A stretch of DNA of 64,000 nt, from the NCBI RefSeq assembly GCF_002878395.1, contig NC_061118.1, positions 85,820,521 through 85,884,520 on the forward strand, in the 5' to 3' direction. This document shows positions 37,205-48,397 of the stretch, in pieces. The position numbers and the translations under genes were made by a program. Below the pieces are notes generated by a model. It saw only the letters and a list, made by a program, of their open reading frames with translations. It was not told the origin of the DNA and ran no database searches. The stretch comes from Capsicum annuum. Lineage: Eukaryota; Streptophyta; Magnoliopsida; Solanales; Solanaceae. Numbering within the stretch: position 1 is the stretch's first letter; every line of letters begins with the position of its first letter.

Positions 37205-38640
37205 TTAGGTTTCATCGATATTGTTGGTATAAGAGCAAGTGCCAAGTAGAGCCATGTGGATTGGGAAGTTGATGTTTTTTCCCATTTTTGGGAGGCTATA
37301 GGACAATCTTAGGAGTTCTTTACTACTTTCACTCATATCATGCTAATAGTCGGAGTTAGTTTGTAGAATATTCCCTTTACTTTACTTTTTTGTAGATGGC
37401 CAGGACATGTGTTATCGCTACGTAAGAGAAGGGTCTAGCGATCTAGCCCTAAGATCCTACTCTTATTCATAGATGACCTAGAGGTCAAGGATAGCCTTTT
37501 GGTGTGTCCCTAGCTAGGGGACAAGATAGGTTATTTTCCTCAGACTCTATCTCTGCACTTAATCCTGAGATTCGTCTGCCTCAGCCAGCAGTGGGACGTA
37601 GACCAGCCCAGAATTTTCCAAGTTTTATTACCTCTTGATTGTTCAGAGATTCCTTGATTTAGCTTTTACAGATTGTTGGTGGTGTGTCATCTAATGGTGC
37701 ACAGTCTACTGATTAGAGTGCTACTGAGAAGGGGCGTAGACTGTAGTTGTGGCCCTCAGAGTTGAGATTCAACCTATGCCAATAGTTTCTCAGCTGATAG
37801 TTTCTCAACTAATGGTTTCTCAGCTTGTTACTTCTATTATTACTTTTGAGTATGAGAGGGCTCATTGTTTTTTCAGAGGGGTGGGTTTTTCTATCCATAT
37901 GTCGACTCAGAGTTTAGTTATTATAGACAGGTTTTTCATTGATATATCTAGTAAGACTCAATTGATAGAGGAGGTGAACTGTGAGAGTTGTGAGGGTCAT
38001 GATAAGAGTCCTAGGTTTTGGGGAAGATTTAGAGAAAGCCAACATGGTTCTCGACCTAGAGATGGTAGTTCTCAAAGTACGTATCCTCTGCGTCTATCAT
38101 TTTAGCCTCAAAGTCAGCCGAGTCAACCTATCTAGGTAACTCTTTAGATTACTGATGGAGGTCAGTCTAGTGCTAGAGATTGCCCTAGTAAGGGAAGTGA
38201 TCAGTCTTTGAGTGGTTTATTTTCTAGTTAGTCTAAACATGGAGGCCATTCTATGTTAGCTAGATCTAATGGTTCTGGTTCCACTCATAGGACACATTAT
38301 AGTTATGGAGGTCGTGGTCAATATTCTCAAGAGTATCCTTTTCATGGGATGATTGTTACTTCAGCTTAGAGTATCCCCCCAATTAGAGTTGTTCATCCCT
38401 TGGGTGGAGTTGGTTCTCATAGTTGTAAAGGTGGTTACTAGGGTTCTTGAGGAAATTCTCAAGCAGGCAGAATAGGAGGTCGATCAGGTGCCCAGCCAGG
38501 CGGCGATGTGGTCAGTTGTATGTAGTACCTACTAGAACCAAGGATCAAACTTTGAATATTGTAATTACATGTATGATTATGGTGTGCCACCAGTTGGCCC
38601 TTCCTTTGTTAAATCCTAGATCTACTTATTCTTATATATC
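37205..38640 (+). pseudogene. gag: Element W: leader and gag, heavily degenerate
   Basis: The leader runs from 37205 to the likely gag ATG at 37396 (MARTCVIAT, stop). It contains GGGAGGCTATAGGACAATCT (37290-37309), only loosely like the leader of B and D. A long, polar gag tail survives, with frames interrupted by TAG/TAA. Typical pieces are SFQPQSQPSQPI-like sequence and a Ser/Gly-rich run around 38150-38460 (HSMLARSNGSGSTHRTHYSY). I see no intact capsid domain and no complete CCHC zinc knuckle. Gag in this family packages RNA; this copy is inactive. Confidence 0.7.
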
Positions 38641-39079
38641 TACTTACTATGCACCACAGTTAGATTTGAATAGTGATTTATTATCTGTGTCTGCATGTAT
38701 CTACTCCTGTAGGTGATTCTTTAGTAGTGGATAGAGTATTCAGATAATGTGTTGTCACAATTACCAATGTTGATACTTGTGTTGATCTTATTATTCTAGA
38801 TATACTGGACTTTGATGTAATTCTGGGCATGGACTGGTTATCCCACTATCAGGTGGTCATAGTCTATTTTTCCAAGATCATAACCTTAGCCATGCCTGAT
38901 GTACCCCCAACCATGTGGTGGGGAGTTTATAGCCACAATTTAATGAGGATTATTCCTTATATTCGTAGGAGGAGACTTTTTTCGAGTGTTACGAGTCTTA
39001 GCTTTGTGATGCTAGTGTTGAGACTCTTTCTCTTAACTCTGTTTCTATTATTTGTGAGTGTCTTAGTGTGTTCTCTTTA
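38641..39079 (+). pseudogene. Element W: aspartic protease remnant
   Basis: The start is weak: YISTYYAPQL near 38635-38665, a Ser/Tyr-rich stretch where DSGATHSFIS is expected in the family, with the catalytic Asp-Ser-Gly not visible. The second half is good: STPVGDSLVVDRVFR (38701-38745), then LDFDVILGMDWLSHYQ (38805-38855). ILGMDWL is the conserved end of the protease fold. An additional frame to 39080 has no recognisable motif. Confidence 0.8.
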
Positions 39080-39410
39080 GAGATTCTCGGTATTTCCCTT
39101 GTCGATGAGATTGAGTTTGCTATTTACCTCGAGCCTAGCACCCAACTTATTTCTATGGCTTTCTACTATATGGCTCTTGCCGAGACTAAGGAGTTAACTT
39201 CTTAGCTTCATAGCTTTTTTAGTAAGGGTTTTATTAGACTGAGTGTGTTCCCTTGGGGTTCTCCTGTAATGTTTATGAAGAATAAAGATGGTTCCATGCA
39301 TATGTGTATCTATTATAGGTAGCTTAACAAGGTAAAGGTGTAGAACCATTAGCCTATGCCTTGATTGGATAGTTTGTTTGACCATCTTTAGGGTGAAACC
39401 ATGTTTTAGC
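39080..39410 (+). pseudogene. Element W: RT N-terminal part, ends at deletion joint
   Basis: The reading frame contains VDEIEFAIYLEPSTQLISMA, the entry to the RT. It continues with KGFIRLSVFPWGSPVMFMKN (39225-39285) and KDGSMHMCIYYR, stop, LNKVKV, the fingers domain up to the LNK motif. It continues as far as LDSLFDHL (39364-39387) and then joins integrase sequence. The catalytic FxDD loop and all of RNase H are missing. Several stops replace Gln, Arg or Trp codons. Confidence 0.82.
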
Positions 39411-40030
39411 TTCAGTTCGTAGGAGATATCGCTCCCCGATTGGGATGTTTGAGATTTCATAGGTTAGGCCCTGCAGTACAGATATGCTTTAGAAGTTATA
39501 AGATAGAGTTAGGGTGATTCAGGATAGGTTGAGAGTGCCTCAGAGTAGGCAGAAGGGCTATCTAGATCATTTGTGTCATGCCTTGAGATTTAGAGTTGGT
39601 GATCATATATTTCTTTATGTTTTGCCCATGGATGGTGCAATGAGGTTCGGGAGAAAGGGTAAGCTTAGTCTAAGGTATTATGGTCCCTCTAAGATTCTCA
39701 GTGCTATTGGTAAGGTAGCATATAAGTTGGCTTTACCTCTAGATTTTGTCATTGTTCATCTAGTTTTCCATGTCCCCATGTTGTGGTGATAGTCCTGATC
39801 CTTGTTATGTACTTAGATGGGACTCAGTTTAGTTGGATAAGCATTTAACCTTTGTAAAGGAGCTAACGCTCATTTTGTCCAGTAATTTGAGTCTGTTGCG
39901 AACTAGAGAGGTTCCAGTATTAAGTTTCAGTAGAGGCGCCACCCAGTGGAGAAGGCCATTTGGGATATCGAGAGCAAGATGTGGGCCTCGTATCCTCACC
40001 TGTTCGAGACATCAGGTATTTTCTCATCTT
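39411..40030 (+). pseudogene. Element W: integrase C-terminus and chromodomain-like tail
   Basis: After the joint the sequence reads GRRYRSPIGMFEIS (39419-39460), then DRVRVIQDRLRVPQSRQKGY. It continues through a well-kept block, FRVGDHIFLYVLPMDGAMRF to VAYKLALPLDFVIVHLVFHV (39590-39780), the DNA-binding end of the integrase. A one-base loss and a TAG interrupt the tail around 39920. The tail EKAIWDIESKMWASYPHLF is the chromodomain-like module typical of the Tekay/Del group, thought to guide integration to heterochromatin. The catalytic core upstream is gone. Confidence 0.85.
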
Positions 40031-40067
40031 TAACTTTTGGGGATGAAAGTTCCTTAGTATTGGATGT
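40031..40067 (+). other. Element W: 3' UTR with weak purine tract
   Basis: GGGGATGAAAGTTCC and TATTGGATGT lie just before the LTR. No clear polypurine tract remains; mutation has eroded it. Confidence 0.5.
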
Positions 40068-42571
40068 TATAATGACCCTTTAGGTCATTTTTTGTATTCC
40101 CACTTATTTTTTCCATTAGGGATTTTCCATAGCTGGCCAAAGTCATTTATGACTGCTAGAACTGATAGTTTGGTTATCAGGCAGTTCATTTGGTTTTTAG
40201 AGCCAAGTTCCTGTTAAGAAGTCTTCGCTAGTTCCAAATGGTCACCGGGTGAAAACTTTAGTAAAATGATCTTAGATATGAGTTCATAATATGCCAATAG
40301 CTCTGGAATATTGATTTTTAGCTAGGTAGACCCTTGGCTCGGGTCCTAATGTGCCCGAACTCTAGAAAGTTGACAAATTGGAAGTTAAGGTGTGTGACTC
40401 ATATTTTGTCCAAATGACCACATATGGAAAATCCGACTTCTCCAATGCATCCATAACATCGAATTTAGTATGGTTACAAATTTCATTTGCATATATAGGA
40501 TTTTGAATTAATCTCGAGGCATCATTGGGAAAGTTAGAAATTTCCTAAGTTTGTTGGTGTTGAGGTGTGTGCGATCATACAAAGGGAATCATGATCTCTC
40601 TATGGAGATCGCCATAAAAAGGGCCACGATCACCCATGCATGATTACCACCTCTGGATGGTGATTGCACACCTGAGTTCCTGAGTTGGGTATTGAAGGCC
40701 CTTTTAGGCCGTGTTTTGAGCATTCTTCTCTAATCATTGAGCCTATGGAACCCTAATATGGTGTGCTAAACTTAAATTGAGTCCTGGATACTGCCTGGGA
40801 GCTTATTTAGCATATATTTTCATGATTAACAATGGATTTGAGGTATGAATCCTTCCATTTCATACTTGAATTTATTGAAAATTTGACCAAAGCCTCAAAT
40901 ATCTTTGGTTTTGATTTTAGCCCAAAATTTGCTTGATTTTATTCATTTTAAGGGTTTCATTCTATGAGCTTGATATTATGTTGGGTTACCCTCAGATACT
41001 TGTTTTCCGTAAGGGGACCTACAAGGGTTTTGGTATAATTTTTTGACCCTGAGCACAGTGGTGCAATATTGGTAGCGATATTCTCATAATGATGTATAGA
41101 TTGTGTTTTTGATATCTTGGCACCTTGAAGAAGCTTCTCATAGGGGAAAAGTAAAGGCTTAACGGTTCGTGAGCTTTCTTTGGACTAGAGGTGGGCTAGG
41201 CTTACTCCTTGTTAGATTTAGTTATGTTATAGTGTAATTTTGATATCCTGTTAGATTGGGATGGGCTTTAGGTGTTGCTTTGATGAAATTCAAGACTCGA
41301 GATTAGTCAGGCCACTTGGGCCACTTTGAAATCATAGGCTTGAAAAACATAACTTATTTTCCTTATTCCTTAGTTTAATTAGGATTCATTACTCATGTCT
41401 AGCAAGAGAATGCCTTAGATCGCATAAATTTGATAAAGTGCCTTATACACCCATGCTTAGAATAAGTTGGACTTAGTTGCTTATACTGGAGATGGTTGAG
41501 TTTATTCCATTGGACATGGCAAAAATGCTTGAGTAGGATACCTACATTAGGGCTTATGGTGGTATACTACACATCTAATAGTTGAATTAGATACCTTAGT
41601 CTAGTCCGGGGTAGAAATTTACTTAGAATGCATTTTGGGCATTTAGAAGTGTGCTCGTTGATCCGTCTTATGAAAAGACTTATGATTAGTTCTCGTGAAC
41701 CCTTCTGCTTTGTAATTTACTAGAGAGTGCCCTTTGGAGAGAATATTGATGACTCTTGGTACTTGTTGGTTATGAGGAAGGGCATTGAGGGTAAAGCCCA
41801 AGTGACTATGCCTCTATGTGTTTTATTGGCTAAAACTTATGTCAAGATATTAATTATATTATTGTGGTTGACTATTGTTTACGCTAACAAATATGCCATT
41901 GGATAAACCCTTGTCTATAATATGGCCTAAGCCATAAATTGTGCTATTGACCACTCTATGAATAAACTATAGATTATGTCATGGCTTAGCTGTTGCTCAT
42001 ACTATTGATAAATTATCTTTAGGCTAATGATAGGCGAATGAAATATGCTATTAATGGGTCATTGTCCGTGATATCGCTTATGGTTATACTCATAGTCTAA
42101 ATGGATAGATTATTGATTATGTAATGATGAGTCCTTGATTATACTTTTGATTAAGCCATTGATTAGGCTAGTGTTTGGGTCGTTAATATGCTATTGCCCA
42201 TGATATGATCATTCTTAATAACTTTTCTAATAAATCACATTGGTGATCTTTCTTATTGTTGATATTGGAAAAGATGTTGTTAAATGGGCTAGAAGGCATG
42301 CTTATTGACTATGTGTAAATATATTTTATAAATTATACTTGGATTCATCATAATTCCTTATAAAATTACTTATTCTAATATTTTTTCCACACATTTATAC
42401 ATATCTATATACCCATCTCTCTGGTATGGGACGGAGGAAGATGTTAGTGTTAAAGATATAAGTTTTAAGGGAAAACTAGTTATAATAATCATGTTATATA
42501 TACAAAGGTTACATGGATGATGAACGATGGATTATGGAGGTATTCTCTTCTTCACTTCTCCTTTATGATTA

Positions 42572-42655
42572 TTTACTTTAGCCCTCGTGGGGCTTGCTCT
42601 TTACTTTAGCCCTCATGGGGCTTGTTATTGACTTTAGCCCTTGTAGGTCTTGTCC
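42572..42655 (+). repeat. W 3' LTR: 28-30-bp tandem repeat
   Basis: Three units of TTACTTTAGCCCTCGTGGGG-like sequence, the counterpart of 35105-35190. Confidence 0.8.
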
Positions 42656-42674
42656 TTTATTAGTGATATTAATT

Positions 42675-42955
42675 TACATATTGTGATGATATATTGATAT
42701 TCGTTAAGGCCGGAGAGCACTATGATAATATGTTTATACCCGGCAAGGGCGAAGGATATTGTGATGATATGCTATTGCCCGACAAGGTTGGAGGATATTG
42801 TGGTAATATGATGATATCTGGCGTGGCCGTATTATATTATTATGAGATGATGATACTCTGTGTTGCCGAATGATATTATGGTGATATGATGATTCCCGGT
42901 TCAACCGGATGATGTGTTGATTATATGATGATATACCCGGCAAGGCCAAAAGATG
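42675..42955 (+). repeat. W 3' LTR: about 45-bp degenerate tandem repeat
   Basis: About six units with cores such as TACCCGGCAAGG followed by GGATATTGTGATGATATG. Because the unit is near a multiple of three, the minus strand shows a repetitive open frame (42949-42734). That frame is a by-product, not a gene. Confidence 0.8.
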
Positions 42956-44668
42956 AATATTTGATGTTCCTATGTGTATATTTGTCGGTTTAAGTTTAGA
43001 TATCCCTATGTATCACAATTAAACGTTTATATATGCTCTTGTGTAGTTGGGTATAATGTTAAGATTAGATACGTCGATTATAGTCTCTTATTGATTAAGG
43101 TATTATGTGGTATTGTCATTGATTTAAGGTTGAAAGATACTTTGTGGTGGATATTGCTTAAGTGGCTAATAGTGAATAATGGATTAGTGAACTGTGATAA
43201 AGAGGACGAGTGGTAGTAATGGCTATAAATAGTGATGATTATTTTATTATGGAGATTAGGATAATGGGTTTGGTGATGGTGATGATTAGTTACTATTGAT
43301 GATTAAGTTTATGATGTTGATTAGTTGTTAAACGAGGATTTGTGGATCAATGGTGCTAGTTAATAAAAGATGTTAGTTACTCGAAGAATAGTGAATAAAG
43401 GGTGATTAGTGGGATCATGATGGCTAGAAACAAACATCGGATTATTAACTAATATGGTCTAGTGGTGATCTTGGCTAGATTCTAGATATTAGCTAGTTAG
43501 TGAATAATGGTTAGTAGATGACCCATGAATAGTGATTATGTGATGAATAGTGGATAAATAGTAACTAGAGGTCTTATAGTGCCTAGAAAGTAATTTGTTT
43601 AGTAATAAGAGTTGGCTAGTTAATAATGGGTAAATAGGGTTTATTAATGATATAGATGCTTGAATTATGGTATGGTTACAATTATGAGTATATTAGTATA
43701 TGTTATTCATCCATGATTAGTGATGATAATTATGTATATTAGAAAATGGACGATTGATGAAAATTGTTGAAAACTATGGAATATTGAGGAAGATTTGATA
43801 TATTGTGAACTTGATTCCTTTATGTTTCTCTTGGGTTTACTCTTCGGTGGTATGAGACATCGTGATAAGTTCTTTAGTTTATGCACTAGTTGGTGTATTG
43901 GAGCCAACTTTTTACTTGTGAATGTTTGTCTTAAAGCTTATGATGTGTATCATTTCAAATTGCCTAATTTTTATGTATAATGATAACGACATGCATTGAT
44001 GCCTTATGATACATTGTTATTCCGATATTTATTGCTTTCTATATGCGGTGATATTTGTATGTGTTGATACCTTATGTTATACTATTATTCTGACGTGATT
44101 ACTTGTTATATACAGTGATGATGGAGATAATCTAGGATCAATTCTATACCTTGACTTAGGATTATCATGCATTATTTCATCTTTATATATCATGACTTAG
44201 CTCAGTCGGACAATGATGCCAACTGAGTACCCATTATTTTGGTACTCATACAACACTTCGGTACCTTTTTGGTGCATATCCGAGTATTTCGTCGTTGATC
44301 TTTTATCGTGTGGTAATTGATTTTTGGAGATAGTGTGAGCTCATGGAGTTCAAGTCACCTATTTTCCTTCTATCTCTTGTACTCATTCCTTAGTTTTTGA
44401 GACAAATGTATTGAGTATTCTAGACTTGAAGTTGTATTCATACTATTAGATGCTCTTGTACTAACTCTACCAGGTTTTGGGATTGGTATTTGTTGACTGC
44501 TTATTCTATCTAGAACACTTACATTTACAATTGATGTTTTTGAATTTCCCCTATGTTGGGCCTTTCTTACCAGGTTAATCCGTTATGTTAGCTCCAGGTT
44601 AGGGCATTGGCTTACCTACTAGCGGGATTTCATAAGTGCTATCATGACTTGAAAAATGGGTCGTGAGA

Positions 44669-44765
44669 AATTGCCTTTCACTCATAAGTGTGGCATGCTT
44701 CACACCCATGAACAAGACTCTACTTAATGCAACTTTTAGATACCTTAGGACACTTTATACTTGAT
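44669..44765 (-). other. Element X: leader, primer-proximal piece
   Basis: In minus sense it reads from the PBS through AGTCTTGTTCATGGGTGT (44719-44702) and GCCACACTTATGAGTGAAAG, matching B's leader at 7653-7613. AATTG at 44669-44673 is probably W's right target copy. Confidence 0.7.
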
Positions 44766-44778
44766 GCTCTTATACCAA
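44766..44778 (-). other. Element X: primer-binding site (Met-tRNA type)
   Basis: The minus strand reads TTGGTATAAGAGC, one mismatch to the standard site. The LTR end follows at about 44784. Confidence 0.8.
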
Positions 44779-44783
44779 GTTTT

Positions 44784-46745
44784 TTATGATACGAGACTGC
44801 CCCCTAGTCGTAACACGATGCTTAAAGTCACAAGTGACCCCATGCTAACCCATGTCCTGGGATAACACTAATAATATTGAAGAAATAACAAAATATCGAC
44901 GGAAGTTAAACTAAAAATAAACTGATAATAAATAATAATGGAATCAATGCTAAAGCTGTTTGAAATACTCAACAAGATAAAAATCTAAATATTTGTCTAT
45001 CTATCTGAAAGCCTTTAACTAATATGAGTTGTTGGGACAAGCTCCCGACAAACTCTAACTAACTAAAATTAAAAGAAATTCTACAATAAATAACTAATAA
45101 TTGGTCCTCGTATAATGAGGACTCACCAATATTGCAGTTGATGGTACAAAAATGTATTAAGTATGATCCTAGTACTAAGCATTTGAATCTATATTATGAG
45201 ATACTATAGCGCAAAGAAATTATGCAATCAGAACTTTGAATGTATTGAGTATTTTAGATGGGAAACTAACTTGTATAAGCTGAACATAAATGCATAAAAC
45301 ATGGTAAACTGAATGCAAGGCCAAGTATAAAATGTAATAAATGAAACTGAATAACTGAATACAGGTCTGAAGATGAAATATAAACTAAGGACTATGGGAG
45401 CTAACAATAACTGACATAGCCCAATCTGATTAAATCGGGCTCCAATATGTAACCCTAGTTAGATGGGTTTTCAGTAACTTGCCAAGGGTACAAACACTAG
45501 ATGGCGTGGATCTACTAAACTGATGTCTTTAAGGGATAGGGTGGCAGCATCAACTATCTGGTAACCCCTTATAACCTACGGTGGTATCGTAGTTCTAGAA
45601 CTTAGGGAGTTCTACCAAAGATCTCAAGTCTAACTGATGGATAAGCTCCATCCCTGCATTTACTCAATGCTAAGTACTACTCCCAACTAAATGACACTAA
45701 AAACTGAATCGTTCATTATGATTACATTTTAAAAATATCAACAATGGATAATTTAAAGTGCTCAAATACATGTAAATCGACATATTCATGAATCCATAGG
45801 TATCGAGTACTCATGACCAACTAGCTCTGACCAATCCAATCGAACATGATAATATAAAAAGCTTATCATAATAGAAAATTTCATAATTCAAGCGAAAACT
45901 CAATGATTTATCAATAAAAGAGGGAATTCATAAAATATGTACTCATGGTTAAATTATAAGAATAGACTAAAATTCCAAGAAAAGCTCATAAATTGCATAG
46001 AACCCTAAACAAAAAGGTGAATTAAACTTGGGAGTTCGAAGAAATATTTAGGAAATAATGGGTGGAATGAATTCATTGATGAAATCCCACATACCTAGAT
46101 ATAAAATCTTTGATGAACTCATTGGGATTTGTGCTTGAAGTTGAAGAACCCTAATCTTGCCTTTGGAGAAGAAAATTGCTTTTTTTCTATTCAAAATTGA
46201 GTATTGGATGAACTTTGAGTTAATGAGGAATTTGGGGGAAATTTATCCATATATTCCACCCTTAGGGAGCCTAAATGACGTTGGTTATGATTTAAAATAA
46301 TGGGAAAAGAAAAAAACTTTTTAAAACATTCAAAAAATTTTAAAAAATAGTCGTAGCAATTCAGGCTATGACTCATTGGTTCTGGTCATGAGTTATGACC
46401 TGAAGTCATGACCTGAGGACCTAATCCTGGGTCCTTACTGTTATGACAACGAGTCCCTCCTAATGACTCATTTAGACTAATAATAAGTCATATATTGGAC
46501 TAATTATCACTGAACTAAAGTCATTGGTCCCTCACTACTGTAACAATGATTCTTCACTATGACTCATTATGTCTTATAATGGGTCGTTGTCAGAGACATT
46601 GTCTCTAGCATTTTGGTAGTGCCTTATAATATTTTCCATAACCTTATACTATGACCTCGGATTAAGGCAAGACTAGTGGTGCTGGAAAGCTAATTCAATG
46701 GTCTATGTTTTGGTGGGTCTACTGCTCAATACTTGCGGTATTACA
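44784..46745 (-). repeat. Element X: 5' LTR
   Basis: Aligned with 15368-17365 throughout. It contains the GTCATGACC-type palindrome cassette (46340-46620), the conserved module with GGAAAGCTAATTCAATG (46685-46701) and a TATA-like GGAATATATGG (minus) near 46250-46262. Its left end is slightly eroded; homology resumes at GATACGAGACTGCC. Confidence 0.85.
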
Positions 46746-47283
46746 TATATGTCTTGTGTTATTTGATTTTGCAATAGAAATTAGTGACAAAATGATTAAA
46801 TCGTTGAGATGAAAATGCTTTCATTGTACTATGTGTGAAGATTGAATGGTTAATATACAATATCATTGTATAACACTCAAACTAATCATTGTTACTTATT
46901 ATGTTGTGATTTTTATGAAATAGTAAAATAATACCATTTGAGTGTGCTTATAGTATGAGTAAAGAACCATATGATTAAATGTTGTCTTTCTTTTAAGCAT
47001 CTAACTATTGAATTTGAATGGTAAAGGTAGATGTGTTGGACCAAAGTTGTTTTATTTACACGTATATAGTAACTTTATTTAATGGGTTAAGCAAGCTTTT
47101 TTTGTAATTAAGACTAGTGATGGTACTCATGAGGAAGGAAAGTCTTAGTACTATCACTTCGAAACTAGTGTACCCATTCTAGAAACTAAGTGTGTGGTGG
47201 ACCCTAAATCCTCTCGCACTTAGTAATGTCTAGATTTGCTGACCTTGAACTGACTTGGTTATTTTTGTATTTGTTGTGGGATG
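46746..47283 (+). other. Element C: post-pol spacer, right of X insertion
   Basis: AT-rich sequence without a recognisable coding frame. It begins with TATAT, the near-copy of X's left flank TGTAT, so it continues directly from 15367. It leads into the env-like remnant. Confidence 0.55.
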
Positions 47284-47368
47284 GTATTCTAAGTTAGTGG
47301 TATGGATTGCATACACTTACCCTCTCCAGACCCTACTTGGTGGGAATATATTGGGTATATTTTTATTG
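47284..47368 (+). mobile_element. SINE, 5'-truncated, TS/Au-like 3' end
   Basis: GATTGCATACACTTACCCTC, then TCCAGACCCTACTTGGTGGG, and a TATTGGGTATAT...TTGTTG tail match the 3' half of SINEs abundant in Solanaceae that end in TTG repeats. Flanking direct repeats are TTGTTGTGGGATG (47271-47283) and TTGTTGTGGGATG (47369-47381), each followed by GTAT or CTAT. They look like a target duplication. The tRNA-like head with A and B boxes is missing, so this is a truncated insertion. SINEs rely on LINE proteins for mobility. Confidence 0.75.
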
Positions 47369-47381
47369 TTGTTGTGGGATG

Positions 47382-48330
47382 CTATCTTGTCTAGCATGCA
47401 ACAAAAAGTCAAAGGAACTGGTTCCACAAGTGAGAGGAGAGTATAAGATGGTGCTTATGTCACCAAGGCCCCAGCAGTTCCTAATGGGCATACATAGAAG
47501 TTTGGGATAAGATGGGTTCTATATGAAGGGGAAAATAATAAAGAAAGCATACAACATCCAAATACTTCCTTGATGAGATGAGTGACAAGGAAAGCTTGAC
47601 AAGGGAATTCTCAAAAATTGTGTAAAAGTTAGAGTGATCAAGGATAAAATTTTTGTTTGATAAGCCAACAGAGCGTAAACTCAACTTAATAAGAGAGTTT
47701 TATACAAATTAGGATCCTTCGTAGCCAGACTTTATGGTATAGATTAGGGGACAAGTCATGAAGTTTGAAGAAAACAATCTGAACACTATCTTGGGTACTC
47801 CAGATTTTGGCCCTCTTTAGCTAAGATAGTTGAACATCACATCATTGTATATTATTATTCAATAAGTTCTAATTTGAGAAAAATTAATAGTGATGTGGAG
47901 TCACTACAAGACAACAGTTATCATTTGACATTCCCCTATGCACATATGAGTAGGGAGGCTCATGTATGATTTAAGTTTGTGTACCATTTCCTCATACCAA
48001 GTAAACACATGACTGATGTTCCTTATAATAGAGTTTATTTAATTTATGACCTTATGTAGGATGTGGCGGAAATAAATGTTAGGGATGTAATCAACTCAGT
48101 TATGAAGAAGATACAAATTCATCAAGGTTAAATGTATGGATTTGGTAGTTTACAGACAAAGTTTTTGAGAATCCAAGAAATTGTAGAAGAGGCATTGGAT
48201 TACAAATAATAGTTGGAGAGTTACCCGATTGATGTGGCCAGAAGTAGCACTTAATGTCTCTTATAGGCACGTGCTTATAATAGCCTATCAATATACTTGA
48301 GATGATGAAATCATGACCTGTATCTTTGGA
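47382..48330 (+). pseudogene. Element C: env-like / putative plant transposon protein ORF, degenerate
   Basis: Fragments across three frames match the third-ORF protein of Athila/Tat-like elements (annotated in databases as putative plant transposon protein or env-like). Recognisable runs are FEENNLNTILGTPDFGP (about 47767-47817) and FVYHFLIPSKHMTDVPYNRV (about 47973-48030). They are followed by YLIYDLM, INVRDVI and VMKKIQIHQG, and then MYGFGSL with FLRIQEIVEEALDYK (about 48130-48210). Stops and frameshifts are frequent. The function of this ORF is unknown; a membrane role has been suggested but I see no clear transmembrane segment. Its position downstream of pol fits element C. Confidence 0.65.
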
Positions 48331-48397
48331 CTGAGGATGTTGTAGTTGTCCATAGGCTAGGGTAGCAACTAGAGAGAAGATGCAATAAGTGGAGCTG

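Larger units (their letters stand above)
32585..44668 (+). mobile_element. Element W: long-LTR Tekay/Del-like chromovirus, internally deleted, in X's leader
   Basis: Its LTRs are 32585-37189 and 40068-44668 (both about 4.6 kb), with a Met-tRNA PBS at 37192 and a short 2.9 kb interior. The interior keeps pieces of gag, protease, RT start, integrase C-terminus and a chromodomain-like tail. It lacks RT palm, RNase H and the integrase catalytic core. The flanking pentamers TATAG (left) and AATTG (right) both precede CC in X's leader consensus and may be a decayed target duplication. LTR divergence is substantial by eye. Confidence 0.88.
40068..44668 (+). repeat. Element W: 3' LTR
   Basis: A 4.6 kb copy of 32585-37189, starting TATAATGACCCTTTAGG and ending GGGTCGTGAGA (eroded TG and CA ends). 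The order of features is unchanged, including both tandem-repeat blocks. Confidence 0.9.
15368..46745 (-). mobile_element. Element X: composite Ty3/gypsy element inserted in C and itself invaded by Y, Z and W
   Basis: Its LTRs are 15368-17365 (3') and 44784-46745 (5'). The flanking pentamers TGTAT (15363-15367) and TATAT (46746-46750) differ at one base, so this was one insertion event. In minus order it reads: 5' LTR, Met-tRNA PBS, leader, [W], leader, [Z], leader, gag, protease, RT start, abrupt joint into integrase, Y's 3' LTR, a second integrase, polypurine tract, 3' LTR. The simplest history is Y inserting near the RNase H-integrase joint, followed by a deletion from X's RT to Y's integrase, then W and Z landing in the leader. 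Confidence 0.75.

Noticed and set aside
42734..42949. Repetitive protein-like minus-strand frame
   Set aside because: By-product of the 45-bp tandem repeat in W's LTR, whose period is near a multiple of three.
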